The notes: generated by a model not told the origin, from the sequence alone. A stretch of DNA of 23,372 nucleotides from Phallusia fumigata (GCA_008931825.1 QXVZ01018842.1:1-23372), one strand, 5' to 3'; counted from the first letter of the stretch, positions 1 through 11,303 are shown. Made by a program: numbers and translations.

Positions 1-678
1 AATGTAGGAATTACAGTTATGCAACAAACCAGCACTGACAGTTGCGACAATGTGACAGATACTCCAATACTGTTTGGTGAAGATACCCGAGTCGGTTGCA
101 AACTTACATTTTCATCTACGTCAAATTGTACCTTGCTTCAAGAACAGATTTATACAGCACTGGACCGGTCAAATTTAATGAGTACCACACTGTTTGTTGC
201 GTCATTTGGCAACACCAGTGCTTCTAACATTGATCCAACCCAGTGGATTACTTTAACAACACCAACCAAACCTACAAGACCAACAACACCGGGTCCTATT
301 GATAATCCTCCATGTGGCACCATGATTTTAGGCGCTCAATACCAGTTTTTGTTTGCTTACAATGGAGACATAGCAAATCCCCAGGCCCAATTAGTTGATG
401 CAAGATATGAGTACACCGCACCACAAACCTTAGAGTTTGTGTGTTTTAATCCTACATGTTCTAATACACAGAGTGTTGAAATTTCATTGACCGTTTCTTT
501 TATTGATGTTTCTGAAACGCCAGTGTCTGTTCTTCAAGCCCAGCCAACTATCGAGGCACAGCTACCAAGTGATTTCTTTTTTCCATTCAAAAGCAGTGCT
601 GCTACAATTCCATTTGTCAGTTACATACTTATAATTGCTACTGTGTTTTTATCATATCAATGGTTTAACATTGGCTGA
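1..678 (+). CDS. Tectonic-family protein, C-terminal part (5' truncated by window edge)
   Basis: The frame is open from base 1 and stops at TGA 676-678, so the coding sequence enters from outside the window; the Met at base 19 is probably internal. The protein matches the C-terminal half of tectonics (TCTN1/2/3). It has a 'FGEDTRVGCKLTF' block, an 'NCTLLQEQIYTAL' helix, 'FVASFGNTSASNIDPTQWI', and then a 'NPQAQLVDARYEY' and 'VSFIDVSETP' beta-rich segment. A Thr/Pro-rich stretch lies around residues 80-100 of the visible part. The end is one hydrophobic helix (IPFVSYILIIATVFLSY) followed by a very short tail, as expected for a membrane-anchored tectonic. Tectonics are secreted or membrane glycoproteins of the ciliary transition-zone (MKS/B9) complex needed for ciliogenesis and Hedgehog signalling. 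Which vertebrate paralogue it corresponds to cannot be decided here. It appears to be the last exon, because the stop lies in it and no further coding follows. Confidence 0.85.
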   Translation, partial: NVGITVMQQTSTDSCDNVTDTPILFGEDTRVGCKLTFSSTSNCTLLQEQIYTALDRSNLMSTTLFVASFGNTSASNIDPTQWITLTTPTKPTRPTTPGPIDNPPCGTMILGAQYQFLFAYNGDIANPQAQLVDARYEYTAPQTLEFVCFNPTCSNTQSVEISLTVSFIDVSETPVSVLQAQPTIEAQLPSDFFFPFKSSAATIPFVSYILIIATVFLSYQWFNIG

Positions 679-1238
679 TGTTCCCTTTTTTTCAATGAAG
701 GTTTTATGCAAATGTCATGTTGATATTGTACAGATCTTGTTCTTTGACATATTTGTGGTGCTGTATTTTGGTTTTCCTAAAAGCTTTTTGAAGATGATAT
801 TTTTTATACTTTTTGCATACCAAACTGTGACAAATACATACTATAAATTCAAAGTGAAATGTTTTTTGTCTAAAAATTATCACTGCATTTGTAGAAACAC
901 AACTGGACTGTTGTGGTAAAAGACAAGCGCAACTTGCATTAGGTTTTGTAAAGTATTTGAAACATAACCTATTGGTGTAAAATACCTTGCAATCAATAGC
1001 AGTTACTTCATGGGTAAACATCAATCATCACACCTTAGAATTTTCAGCACCTTGTGTGATTGGGTGACACAACTTACATAAGATCAGTATTAAGGTACAT
1101 AATTAAGAAACTAGACGATTAAAATAATTTTTATTTCAACCAAAGTATCAGTAACAAATTGATAAGCTTTGAACACTGCATGTTGTGTATCCATAAGCAC
1201 ATTTCACACATTGAAATTCATACAACACAACCATATTT
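679..1238. other. Tectonic 3' flank; probable 3'UTR, no gene seen
   Basis: AT-rich sequence after the tectonic stop. No canonical AATAAA is seen on the + strand; the variant ATTAAA at 1118-1123 is a possible polyadenylation signal for tectonic. On the - strand an AATAAA is present at 1130-1135 (TTTATT on +), which would suit a convergent gene ending near 1239. The short open frames here are hydrophobic, low-complexity and lack recognisable domains. Confidence 0.4.
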
Positions 1239-1335
1239 TCAATCCATTTCGGCAGGTTGAAGTTCTACATGCGGTGCACCAAACAAAAATGCTTGAAGAT
1301 CAGTTTTCAGCTAAACGAATTGCGAAGCAACTGAA
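1239..1335 (-). other. Possible exon, strand ambiguous
   Basis: On the - strand, 1310-1239 reads as a 72-bp terminal exon: an acceptor ending TTTAG, 23 codons ending FGAPHVELQPAEMD, a stop, and an AATAAA about 100 bp downstream. On the + strand, 1256-1335 also reads as an exon: the acceptor TTTCGGCAG, then 26 open codons including VEVLHAVHQTKMLEDQFSAK up to the gap at 1336. That segment is charged and helical. Both cannot be right. Neither protein is recognised. The - reading has a stop and polyA signal in its favour; the + reading has the better acceptor and could belong to the 5' part of the downstream caspase gene. Confidence 0.25.
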
Positions 1336-1336
1336 N
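1336..1336. other. Assembly gap (single N)
   Basis: A lone N in otherwise unambiguous sequence. The three other lone Ns in the window sit at contig joins with duplicated flanks, so this one is likely a contig join of unknown true size. It may hide the 5' exons missing from the caspase gene that starts at 2684. Confidence 0.6.
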
Positions 1337-2683
1337 TGAAATCTTCTCATGTACTAAGTTGTACCATTAGCTTTAAGCGGTCGCCTTGTGAAATCGCAAT
1401 ACTTTAGTAACACACAGTACACTTTTGCTGGACGAAATAGTTCTGTGTTTTACGTGTTTTAGATGTTTAATAGATAGTAAATATGCTGCCTGAAAGGCTA
1501 AAAAGAGAAAAACAAAACGTATCGGTAGAACGTGTATTGTCCTAAAAAGTAGTGTTGGTCGATATCATGAGCACACCGAAAAACTAGAAATAAAATTGAG
1601 TTTATTGGACAAAAGGTAGGACTGTTTTTGTCTTTACGTCTCGCCATGTCAAAGTGGTGGCCTGGGTTATTCAGTCGTGACCAGGTAGACACGTGACTCG
1701 TCACGGGGGTTGGCGACAGTCAATACAAACCTCTGACTTCCGTCTCAAAGTAAAACTAGAAGGTCGGTTATGTACCAGCAACCCTGGAATTGTCGATTGG
1801 CGCAAACGGTAAATCCCTTAACTATTTAAAAACACTTCCTACCGAATTACGTTATTATTTACTAAAACGTTGTAGAGGGTTGTACAGCCTACGAAGTTTA
1901 CCAGATAGCGTTTGCACAAAAGCGCGGGAAATAGTAATCTGGTGTTGTCCCTCTCCCCCCCCTCCCCACACACACCCACACACCTTACTCTTTGTTGACC
2001 CAGTTGGTACAGGACGTTATGGAAGGGCACTTTTCAAGACGTTTCGCGACCGTTTCGTTAACTTTTGTGGCAAAGGCACGAGACGTCTGTTGCGTCACAA
2101 AGGCGCAATTCGGTTTCGCTTGGTTTCCCGCAGGGCGCTAGTTTGGTTTGTCTGTTGGTGGTGTTTGAATAATATTGAGATCTTGTTCCGTGTCTGCTGC
2201 AGATCCTACACATCCCTTTGACGTTATTCCTGCATATGTTTTGCAATGGGTCATCATGCAACGAAATTATGTTGATAAATACCCGCAGGAAAACAAAAAT
2301 ATACGAGTTAAAAAATAGTAAATGACCAAGATTTTTTGGCTAGGTTCGACAAAATTTGCGCACTTTTTTGTGAGTCACCGGTGATTTAATACTAGCTGGA
2401 TATTTTCGGGGGTATCATTATGTATTACCCAATTATGTTCATTTAATGTGGCTTTACATTTAGTTACCTCTATTGAGGATTATACTACAGCCCTGAAAAA
2501 AAGTAAAACTCGATGGAAAACCGACTAAATATAGAGCCAATTTTAACTTGACAACACATGCCTATAATCAAAATTGTATCTAAAGTGATCATATTTTTAC
2601 CTATAGAAATCGTGTTTCCCCTAATGTTTCTACCTTCTCTTTTCAAAGATCCATTTTTCTCCTCAAACGCATTTTAACTACAG
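1337..2683. other. Unassigned interval; no confident gene
   Basis: The frames here have no recognisable domain. A C/CA-rich tract runs from about 1950 to 1985. One stretch deserves a note: after a good acceptor (GTGTCTGCTGCAG, ending at 2202), the + strand is open for 38 codons to a TAG near 2317, including DVIPAYVLQWVIMQRNYVDK. It is not recognised and could be a small terminal exon. A short + strand start at about 1646 (MSKWWPGLFSRDQ, followed by GTAGAC) could be a first exon, but its phase does not fit that stretch. No caspase p20 sequence (R-x-GT, SHG, GKPK-FFIQ) was found in this interval on the + strand. Confidence 0.3.
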
Positions 2684-5600
2684 GCTTGTCGGGGTTTCGA
2701 ATTGATGGAAGGTGTGAAAAGGCCAGCTGTACAATCCGACTCAATTGACGGCCTGAAAAACCTCGCCTATGACCAAGTGGACGGTGCAGGTGACATGGTG
2801 GATGTCCAGACCATCCCAGTTGAAGCTGATTTTCTTATTGGACAGTCAACTGTTCCCGGTTAGTCGCCTTTTAAATCTTTTGAGCCATGCTTTCAATGGC
2901 TACGATGCTGTAAACAAACTGTAAAAATAGTAAAAGTATCGCAAGTGGTGCCAGGCCACAGTTCACAACTAGCGTGCGTGCTGGCTGCTACGCGACACAC
3001 CTAACTGAACGTGTATGTCAACTGAACTGTTCTATTGTTACTTCATCGAGCGAGTATTGTGACAAACAATAGGCGGTTGTGGACAGATTTCCATGTTTAA
3101 TTTCAAGAGCTGATGCAGCTGCTAGATTTGGCAATTTGTGCAAAGTTAATTAATATTAAATGTGAAAAAGCATACATATCGCCAAAAAATAAACATGCTA
3201 AGATCCACTTTTCTTTTCAATTTTGTAAAAATGCTTACAAACATATTTGCGTACATCATGGGATTATGCCGTTCGCATTTGTAGCACGAGCCATGCACAA
3301 ATATTAACAAGACTGCTTTTTATTCGCGCAGATTATTATTCGTGGCGGAATGCGAGCAACGGATCAATTTTCATCCAAAATCTTTGCGCTGGCTTTCACA
3401 AATGGGGTCACACCATGGAACTTATGCAGGTAATTTTTAGCACAGGGCATTTCCACAAAGGTGCTGCGGGTAAAGGCGGATTTTTTTGTTTTTTTAATGT
3501 GATATTGAAAGTTCTCAACGAAAGTCCATTAACATAAAAGTGCCTGGAGAAAACCAAAAAAAATAGGGCTGGGGTTACTTTAGAAACGACCCCTTAAAAA
3601 TGTAGTTCCGCATTTGCTTTAGTGCAACATCGACTGGATTTAGAAGTAAACACACCAGATCAAATTTAACCATTGCCTAAGATCCCAATAGGTACCAGCA
3701 GAAATGTTGACCAAGTCTTTGGTTCCTGTTGTTGCGACATACAAAAACCCCACAAGTCGCACGCTATAGTGTTGCACAAATAAACATTGTTCTGCTTCTG
3801 GTTTACCAATGTATTTGTCCCTACGATTTCCGCGGGGGACTTTTGTTTAGGTAATTTCCCAAATCGACGTTTTGCTCGTGCTTTGCAATCATGCGGTAAA
3901 TGTTGAAATGGGAAAGTTGCATGTTCAGTCTCGGGAAAGTTAAAAAGAAGCCATAAGATTTAGGGTTGGTTAACTTTTTTCCTGGGTAACTTTTTGCTTT
4001 TATCCAACTTTGCCCTGTGGATGTAAAACTGCAACTGACAAATTCGTTTTCTCAACAACTGCAGGTGTCACCGCCTAAAATTACGAATAAACTAGGTGAA
4101 ACTTTTCATATCTGCCCCATAAGATTTTTCAAATGCCGACAACAACTACTACTATCTGATAAAACGTTTACGACTTTCGTTTGTTTTTGTCTAATGTTTG
4201 TCTTTTTATAGGCTCCAAAAATCGGTTAAAAATTTCGGGAAAGTGATTTATCTTTGTAGAATCAAGTGCTTTCGGAGATTTGCTGGCCAGAAAACTTGTT
4301 GGTTTTGACTTGTTTCTACATTGCCGAGCATTCCTCTACACACGTGTATAAATACCCTAAGCGATATGTGATGCTTCGTAACTGTTTCTTCAATGTACGT
4401 GATTTCGACTTAAACAGTGCGCTGGCTGGGGGGCGTAAAAACCGTAAAACTTTAATGTAATGGATGGTGTGTTGAAACCTAATAGCTGGGCCAATTGAAA
4501 AGGCGGTGGCTTCAGGGGGTTCCCCTGCAGGCATGCCCAAGCAAGCCACTGGGCGCTCACACTCATCTGTCAAGCTCCTAATATGGTCATGTACACGTGA
4601 TTACATGACGTAAGATGGTTTTGCAACCTGAGCTGCCGACTTGTCGGGGATTTAAATAGGACTTTCCATTGACTCCATACTCGCTTTGTTATACGGACGT
4701 CGACCAGTTGTTTGGGGGGGTGTTAAAACTTTCTCTTGATGTAAACGCCCAAGGCCTCCCACAAGTCCCAAAACCTTTGCTAAAATAAGCACATATGTTG
4801 GCTTTTTACAGGCTTATTTGTCTGTAACCGGACAATTTCCGGGAATTTTGTGCAAAATACAGGACAGAAACCCTTGACGGCTAAGCTATTAGAGTTTGGA
4901 TAAGAGTTGAATATAAAACAAATACTAATTCCCACCCCAACCCAATTTTCTAATCGAAAACTTGCCAATTCTTACATATTGAATATATTTTCGCGTTTAA
5001 CCTGTGTGACTTTCACTCGTAACTGTTTGTATGTAGGATATTTTCCATGCTTTTGGTACAATGGCCTCCTTTAAATTGCCGGGAAATTGATATGTGCCTA
5101 GCTTGCGACTCATTCAAGGTGAATTAACATGTAAGCATGGGGGAGGACACTTTCAATAGGATAAGGTTGCGTCATATTGGTTCCCTTTTCGCATCTGTTT
5201 CATTGAAATGTCGAGGCCACCTGCTTGTTTTAATCAATTGATTTCATGACAAAAGCGAAATTTGTGTACAGGTTGGTTCCTCATTGGGTGTATTTTTGGA
5301 GTGACCAACGCATATGGTATCACAGCGGTGTATACACGCTAGAAGTTTGTTTTATAACGAAAGTTATTTGTAATGCCGAAAAATGAATGCACCCCAAATC
5401 CCAAATCATAATATTAAGTTAGGTTGGCGATACCTCGAGTTTGGTTTGTGATTCAACGGCACAAAACGCCATAATGTTAGTAGATTGTCAGCCCTTAATT
5501 TCTTCAGTCTATAGAGCTTACTGGACAGTTGTATGTGTGAAATACCGACATGATTATACGCTCTATATCCACTACAACAGGGGTGGCCAACACGTCGATC

Positions 5601-7435
5601 GCCATCGACCGGTCGATCTTCTAGTCTCGACTGGTTGATCGCGTCAGATTTAGTGTTGGCGTCACGAGAATTATGACAATAGTATTTTTCAATCCAAATA
5701 CTTAGGAGTAGAAAAATACCAATCAACCGGGTGGTTACGTATTTGCTTTGATGTTTCGTGCGATACAAATTAAATAAAACACCCCCAACAGTACAATTCC
5801 TTTGGGGAGTCGAATATTTCTGGTTATAAATGTGACTTTATTACCGACCAGTCGATCATAAAGACTTGGGACTCGGGAATAAAGACAACACCGTTGTCAT
5901 TACGTATAGCATAGTGTTTCACCACAGTACGTTACTCACTGATTGACACATTCAGCGCACTTTTGACATTTCGTTGCAAATCACACCTTGCGTTGCTCTT
6001 GTGTGCAGATTATGACGCGGGTGAACCGTATGACCGCATACGATTTCCAATCTTCATCGAAACACCCAACCATGAACAAGAAAAAGCAAATTCCCTCGAT
6101 TACCACTCGACTGACGGCTGAGGTTTATTTCCCGAGCAAGACAAGGCAAGAACCAATGGAAACTGTGACCGACCATGCTTCAGTGGAGGTGTGCATTGGT
6201 TCGTGTGTATGCTGTTTTTTTTGTTTTGTGCTGACTGTATTAAATAGGTTGAAGTTTCTAAGTTTCCAGTTGCAAAAACTAGCTGGGGTTGCAAAATATG
6301 AAACAGAGTATTTGTTTGCAATCTGGATTTTCGAAGTCTGTTTATTACTACAATATTGTAAGGCGATTACAGCATATTTATGTAGTTTCCCGATTCACAT
6401 TTTTGAGAAGTAAGGCATGGTTAAAAACATATACCAAAAAAAATGATTTCAAATAAAATAAATTACCAAAATTAAACTGAAACAAAACTTTCTGATTGTA
6501 AAAGTATTTGTTGTACAATCCTGTTTTAAAAAGTTGCCTTCCATTATTGACGAGTGAATCGAAAAAGCATATTTCATCTGACACCATTCTGGAAAACGTT
6601 TGCTTTCTTCTATTCCAATCGTACTAACCCTGTCGCAGTATTTATCACTTAAACTGTCGTAAAACATATTGCGCTATGTTCTTGTGTATTCTTGATCCAT
6701 GTTTGTTTTCTATCAGGTGGCAGACCCAGCTGCACGAGAAACTGAGACTTACAGCATAGCGTAAGTATGTTTTTCCTAAGCTTAGTGGGGCATTTTGGTA
6801 TTTATAAACAATGTAGGACATTAAAATAAAATTTGCAATGTAAACGAAATGAGCGCAATAAAAAAAATAATGCAGTTTGCTTTCGGAGTTTTAAATTATT
6901 AATGGAGCATTTTTGTTAAATTATAAATTGGTGAAAATATCACGAGCCTGTCGCTTGGCCCCGTCTTACTGCACATGCCCTTTTATACCGTGTCTTTCTT
7001 TGCAGAAACGTCCCACGCTTAAAATCCTTCTCCGAGGCGCCACCTAGCCATTTCGCGACTACGTCAGAAAGCCAGTGGTGTCCCCCCACCGACTCATTCT
7101 ACCCCCCTCCACTTCCACCGAAAAAACACAAAAAATCGGCGACGGCAAATCTCACCTTCGATATTCCCAGCACCTCCAACACACGATCGAACCCTATTGC
7201 AATCACGGCCCCGAGAAAGACAAGCCTGCCAGTAGTTCAGTACAGCAGATCTGCCGATTTCCGTGGAATGCACAAAAGTCAAACAACTCCGCAAGTAACT
7301 CTGCGCGAACCTCGAAGCCGGTCCCAGGACCGACGAAGTGTCCCTGGTGACGTCACTCGCGTCGTTGTCACTGATCATCGTTTAAAAGTCGGGTTAAAAA
7401 ACATTAACACTTCATACGAGGAGACTGACATCTGA
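2684..7435 (+). CDS. Effector-type caspase (caspase-3/7-like), active-site and p10 exons with long C-terminal extension; 5' part not found
   Basis: Five phase-consistent exons: 2684-2858, 3332-3429, 6009-6188, 6717-6760 and 7006-7435 (TGA 7433-7435), giving 308 residues. The first exon opens directly with ACRG, so the intron splits the QACRG pentapeptide after Gln, and the catalytic Cys codon TGT is 2687-2689. Then come a linker with Asp residues, the p10 start IPVEADFLIGQSTVP (about residues 44-58), YYSWRNASNGSIFIQNLCAG with the S1-pocket Arg (from about 60), and MTRVNRMTAYDF and KKQIPSITTRLTAEVYF, ending the core near residue 135. Residues 136-308 go beyond any normal caspase: proline-rich PPPLPPKKHKK (about 198-208), an RSRSQDRRS patch, and the terminus EETDI. 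The 430-bp last exon is clearly more GC-rich than its flanks. The donor after 6188 (GTGTGC) is weak; retention of that intron would give a hydrophobic tail ending at 6413. Caspases cleave after Asp and execute apoptosis. The p20 exons with Arg and His are not in view. Confidence 0.85.
3430..6008 (+). other. Large intron of the + strand caspase; no separate gene seen
   Basis: A 2.6-kb intron between the YYSWRN exon and the C-terminal p10 exon. It contains poly-T/A runs, a G-run at about 4710 and one hAT-type terminal sequence at 5578. The open frames are short and have no recognisable domains. Confidence 0.6.
5578..5660 (+). mobile_element. hAT-type element, left end only
   Basis: CAGGGGTGGCCAAC at 5578 is a typical hAT/MITE terminal inverted repeat start. 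It is followed by a short palindromic GTCGATCGCCATCGACCGGTCGATC segment. The matching right end (GTTGGCCACCCCTG) was not found within the intron, so this is probably a decayed or internally deleted copy. The right boundary given is nominal. Confidence 0.45.
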
Positions 7436-8935
7436 TAACCGTTAAACCACCTTGTTCTGCTTTGAAGAGATTCGCTCAATCAGTGAGCAAAACTGCGACT
7501 GTTGGTTTACGTGAAACCAAAACTGATCTGCTAAATTGTTTGCTGTTGTAAGAATACATTCCGCCGCATTTCGTTTGATTTCACCCATTTTCGGTTGTAT
7601 TTATTATCAAGGAAAAGCTGTAAAAACATAACCCTTGTTAAGTATTTGCCCGATGTGTAATATTTATTCTGTACGTCATCATGCATTGGCGAATAAACCT
7701 GTTTTATACTCCCAAATAATTCATATGTTTTATAAATTCGCACACAATTACTGTACATTCGAATTGCCAATGTGGATAGGTTTTTTAATTTGGTACATAT
7801 AGCAGCATAGAGATAGTTCATTTTTACTGTTTTGTCTTTTAAACTGTATACAGCCATATTTGAACTTGAGCTTCATATTTTCATTAGGAGAACTTTTAAG
7901 TTTTAACAGCTTCTAATTAGCAAACATCCATAACGGTTTCAAGATGTTTTTGGTGATAATTCTCGTACTGTACAAATTGCTCTCTGTATTTATCCAATAC
8001 CTGTACAGCTTACGACGCATCTCTTCAACTAAAAACTTAGCAAGCTGTACGCATGGTGTCATACAGAAAGCGTCGTTTCGTGCAACATGTAGCACGTCTC
8101 GTCTAAACATATGTTCCACTGTTTTATCTTAGTTTCATCTAATGCTTGCAAATTTGTGATTTTTGCGTGCGAACCCAGCTTACAATCCAACTTGCACTTT
8201 TAAAATAGCCGCTTGTCGTCCATGTTACTTGAGCCTATTTCGGCCCCTGGTGCCTTGTCGCTGTATAACAGCTTTTTAGCACTCTTCATTGCTTTACTCT
8301 TATTGAACATGCCAAACTACCTTCATGTGACGCAAGACACCGCTGGTTCAGGTTCGACATTAGGAATCTTCACAGGCAACTTTATTTCATTTGAAAGTGT
8401 GTTTAAATATGTAGGATATTTCGTGACTACTTGTTTTGCGCTAAAATCCATTTCATTGCATCTTGCTTCACGTCAAAGGACAAGCGCTTTTATTTCCCTG
8501 ATGTTGGTTGCAAAACTTTTTAATCCAATAAAATGTTATTTGCACCAATGATTTGCTTTAAAATTAGCGGACAAAGTTGTTTCATGATGGTAAACAGAAT
8601 GGACTAGAGTCTGTCACGAACATTATAGTTTAGTTCTGCCGCGAAAATATTTCGTTGTCCCGGATGCTCTGCCCTAGTACAGTGCAATACGAGTGTTTCC
8701 AAAGTGAATAGGAACGATGGTCACAAACTTGTCCTACATACGTAAACCTTTCCATTGTACATAAATTTTGATCAAAATTGAGTAATTTTATTTACTGTTT
8801 GTTTAGTATGCTGTTTTTTATTTCAAATAAAAATGCTCCGTGTATGAACAAATTGCAGACGGAAGGTGCAAAATACGACGCTTGTGGAGATGGAAGAGCA
8901 AATTACCACAGATAAAAAAAGGACAATATATACCA
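7436..8935. other. 3' flank of the + caspase; no confident gene
   Basis: The first AATAAA after the caspase stop is at 7692-7697 and is the likely polyadenylation signal; others lie near 8527 and 8826. A 112-codon + strand frame at 8213-8551 (two adjacent Met, two or three hydrophobic stretches) is the only sizeable open frame. Its length is about what chance gives in this much AT-rich sequence, and an AATAAA lies inside it, so I do not call it a gene. Confidence 0.45.
7692..7697 (+). promoter_or_regulatory. Candidate polyadenylation signal for the + caspase
   Basis: AATAAA about 257 bp after the TGA at 7433-7435. It is the first canonical hexamer downstream on this strand. Use is inferred, not shown. 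Confidence 0.4.
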
Positions 8936-9668
8936 CAAGGGGTGTGCAACCTTTATCGCCAAGTTGGCGCGACTGCCTTGTGGTCGAAAGGCTGTGGGTT
9001 CTAATCTTGTCATTAATGTTTCACTGAACAAGATACCTAAGATCCAATCCAGTGGTATCGATAGGTTGATCCAACTTGAAGTCACAAACTTCAAAAGAAT
9101 CGAAACAATCAATTCAAAAAATGATCTAACGCAAATACAATGGGGCAGGTAGCTCGACGGTGGGCCCATTGTGGCTGAATGGCCGAATTGAACTGGAAGG
9201 GTAGCGTACCACAAATGGACATTCTCCACACATGACAGGATTATTTCTGCATGCAGAAACGCTACAGTCTCCTTATTTGAAAATTGGTACATTATGCGTT
9301 TCTCCACACATACATGTCAAGCTTTAGGGTCAAACAAAGCTATCAGTGCACCACAATCACATGTTTTACAAACTGTCTAGGGTACAAAAACTCGAATGAG
9401 AATGATCATTCCGTTCACAAATGTAACAAAATAGTAAAATTCGTTAGTAAAGCTTTGTTTGATTCCGGATCGACAATGGTATACCATGAATAATAAGTTG
9501 GAATCAGTCGGTTGCGCAAATCTGTGGGTAAAAATATATCGTTCACTAGTCATGCATTAAATGGTTCAGCGGGTCGCACTTCATTTAAAATCCGCACCCT
9601 TTCGCGGGCCGCACTATTTCTATTCACGAGCTGCACTTGGTCCCCGGGCCGCACATTGCACACCCCTG
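8936..9668. mobile_element. Non-autonomous hAT-like element (MITE-like)
   Basis: The left end CAAGGGGTGTGCAAC (8936) and right end GTTGCACACCCCTG-like CATTGCACACCCCTG (ending 9668) form an imperfect terminal inverted repeat about 730 bp apart. The right portion is rich in GGGCCGCAC-type repeats, as commonly seen near hAT ends. No transposase frame is present. I could not find a convincing 8-bp target-site duplication, so the exact borders are uncertain and the copy is old. Confidence 0.5.
8957..9020 (+). repeat. tRNA-like / SINE-type segment inside the hAT-like element
   Basis: TGGCGCGACTG at 8965-8975 resembles a pol III A box, and GGGTTCTAATC at 8996-9006 resembles a B box. The spacing of about 30 bp fits a tRNA-derived promoter. 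The segment does not fold into a complete functional tRNA, so it is either a SINE head or a relic. Confidence 0.4.
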
Positions 9669-9832
9669 GTTATGGTTTATTTCCACATACAGTAACCTCT
9701 TGGAAATTCGCTTGGGGTTTGGAAGAAAGTGCGATTAGGTGTTGTTGCGATCCTGCTTTTAACAGATTTCAAAGAAGTTCTACTTTGATCGGAAGTCATA
9801 TCTACACAGAACTATCTACATTTGGCGAAATG

Positions 9833-10053
9833 AGCAAGTATGCAGTGGTCAGCTATTCACAAAAATTACTACGTTTCGGAAAAACCATAACAATAGACAG
9901 CAAAAATATTAAGCGTAAGAACGCAAAAATTAAAAAAAAAAANAGCAAGTATGCAGTGGTCAGCTATTCACAAAAATTACTACGTTTCGGAAAAACCATA
10001 ACAATAGACAGCAAAAATATTAAGCGTAAGAACGCAAAAATTAAAAAAAAAAA
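9833..10053. repeat. Exact direct duplication flanking the gap N at 9943 (probable assembly artefact)
   Basis: 9833-9942 and 9944-10053 are essentially identical (about 110 bp, starting AGCAAGTATGCAGTGG and ending in an A-run) and are separated only by the N. This is what results when two overlapping contig ends are abutted instead of merged. The 195-codon open frame across it (9512-10099) is created in part by this duplication and is not a gene. Confidence 0.85.
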
Positions 10054-11303
10054 CTGCGACAAGAATCAACACACTAATAAAATCTTCAATATTTGTTGAG
10101 CGTTAAGAAGTTTCGCAAAACTAAACGATTCTAAACATGAACTAAACACTTCTGCTGTTTTCACCGCCTGTTTCATTGCACTTTATGCTTTACAAGTTCC
10201 GTAGAAAGCAGCTGTTTAGGCATTTCGTTGGTAAGTCGTCTGTTTTTCGCTTGGGCAACAAGTAATGTTGCAATTTGGAAAAGTCATCGAGTGCAAAAAT
10301 ATTTCACTGCTCACACAGGCTCCTCTTTTCTATCTTTCTTCCTACGAGGCCCCAACCAACTAATAAAAAGACGCAGAATACACTTTAAACTGTTTAAAAA
10401 CGAACAAATACAAAAAACATTTGTTTTGATTCATGTTTTATGTGGAGAGATTAACGACCTTTTTTACACAGTTGCCTGACAGTAATGCGTTGTACGTATC
10501 ACATATAAACTAGCAACCGTCACGTTTAACTCGCTCGGCTTTTTATTAACAAGGAAACAAACGGTGCCTTGTCGGCGTTGTTGCGTATGTTAATGTCACT
10601 CGCATTCACACAAAATGCAGACGAATTTTACACGCTCCTTTACACGCCGTTTTTCATGAAATAATATCGGTTCCAATTCCCGATATAAACGGCAAATTTG
10701 GATTCGATATTCTACTTTGAACATCACAGTACTAAGTTTCTGTATTTTCCATATACTTGCCGTGCCACGCTTTCGTTTGGCGGCCTGGAAGAAGATTTTA
10801 TAGCAGTTGGGAACACACAACATTATTGTCTAATGGCAAAAATATAGTATGATGTCAAACAGCGTCATTTCTCACATACGCCATGTTCTACAATGACATA
10901 GGTAAATATTTGTTATACTGCTTTACACTGGACCCTTCTTTTTGACTTTTCACAACATCATATTTTCTACACGCACAAACGCATGGGTCCCAACAAACAT
11001 GCAACAGGTTGTGGTGTTAATTGGGATCAAATAATTTTTAACATCACACCAATGTTTTTTGTCAACGCCACAATCAGACTATAAACCTTGGTAAAACCTA
11101 TGAGAAAAACCTTATCAATTAGCTCACCACCTAAGGTTTTCACTCAAACCACTTACTTACCTGTTAAATTTTGGTAACTGGCAATTACCGATCACACCTC
11201 CAAAAGGTTAAGGTGGGGCAAATTTTTAGTTTTTTTTCATGTTTATGTAACTTTTATCATATTGTTACGTAATACATGTCATTCATCACACAATTCCCTA
11301 AAC
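10054..11303. other. Intergenic stretch; no gene seen
   Basis: The open frames are short and unrelated to known domains. No tRNA-like fold or clear repeat pair was noticed. The interval ends at the 8-bp target-site duplication of the hAT MITE. Confidence 0.5.

Noticed and set aside
1950-1985. CRISPR-like or satellite array
   Set aside because: It is a simple C/CA-rich microsatellite without spacer structure.
1790-2221. 143-codon open frame on the + strand
   Set aside because: It crosses the C/CA-rich microsatellite, shows no domain or protein-like composition, and frames of this length are expected by chance in several places in the window.
5988-6413. Single-exon 141-codon reading through the caspase p10 exon
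   Set aside because: Only 6009-6188 matches caspase. The part after 6188 is Cys/Phe-rich intron-like sequence, and splicing to 6717 and 7006 gives a long in-phase coding continuation.
8213-8551. 112-codon frame with hydrophobic stretches
   Set aside because: Length is near the chance level for this base composition, there is no recognisable family, and a polyadenylation hexamer lies inside it.
9512-10099. 195-codon open frame on the + strand
   Set aside because: It runs across the N at 9943 and includes the same segment twice because of the assembly overlap; its first part is the right end of a hAT-like element.
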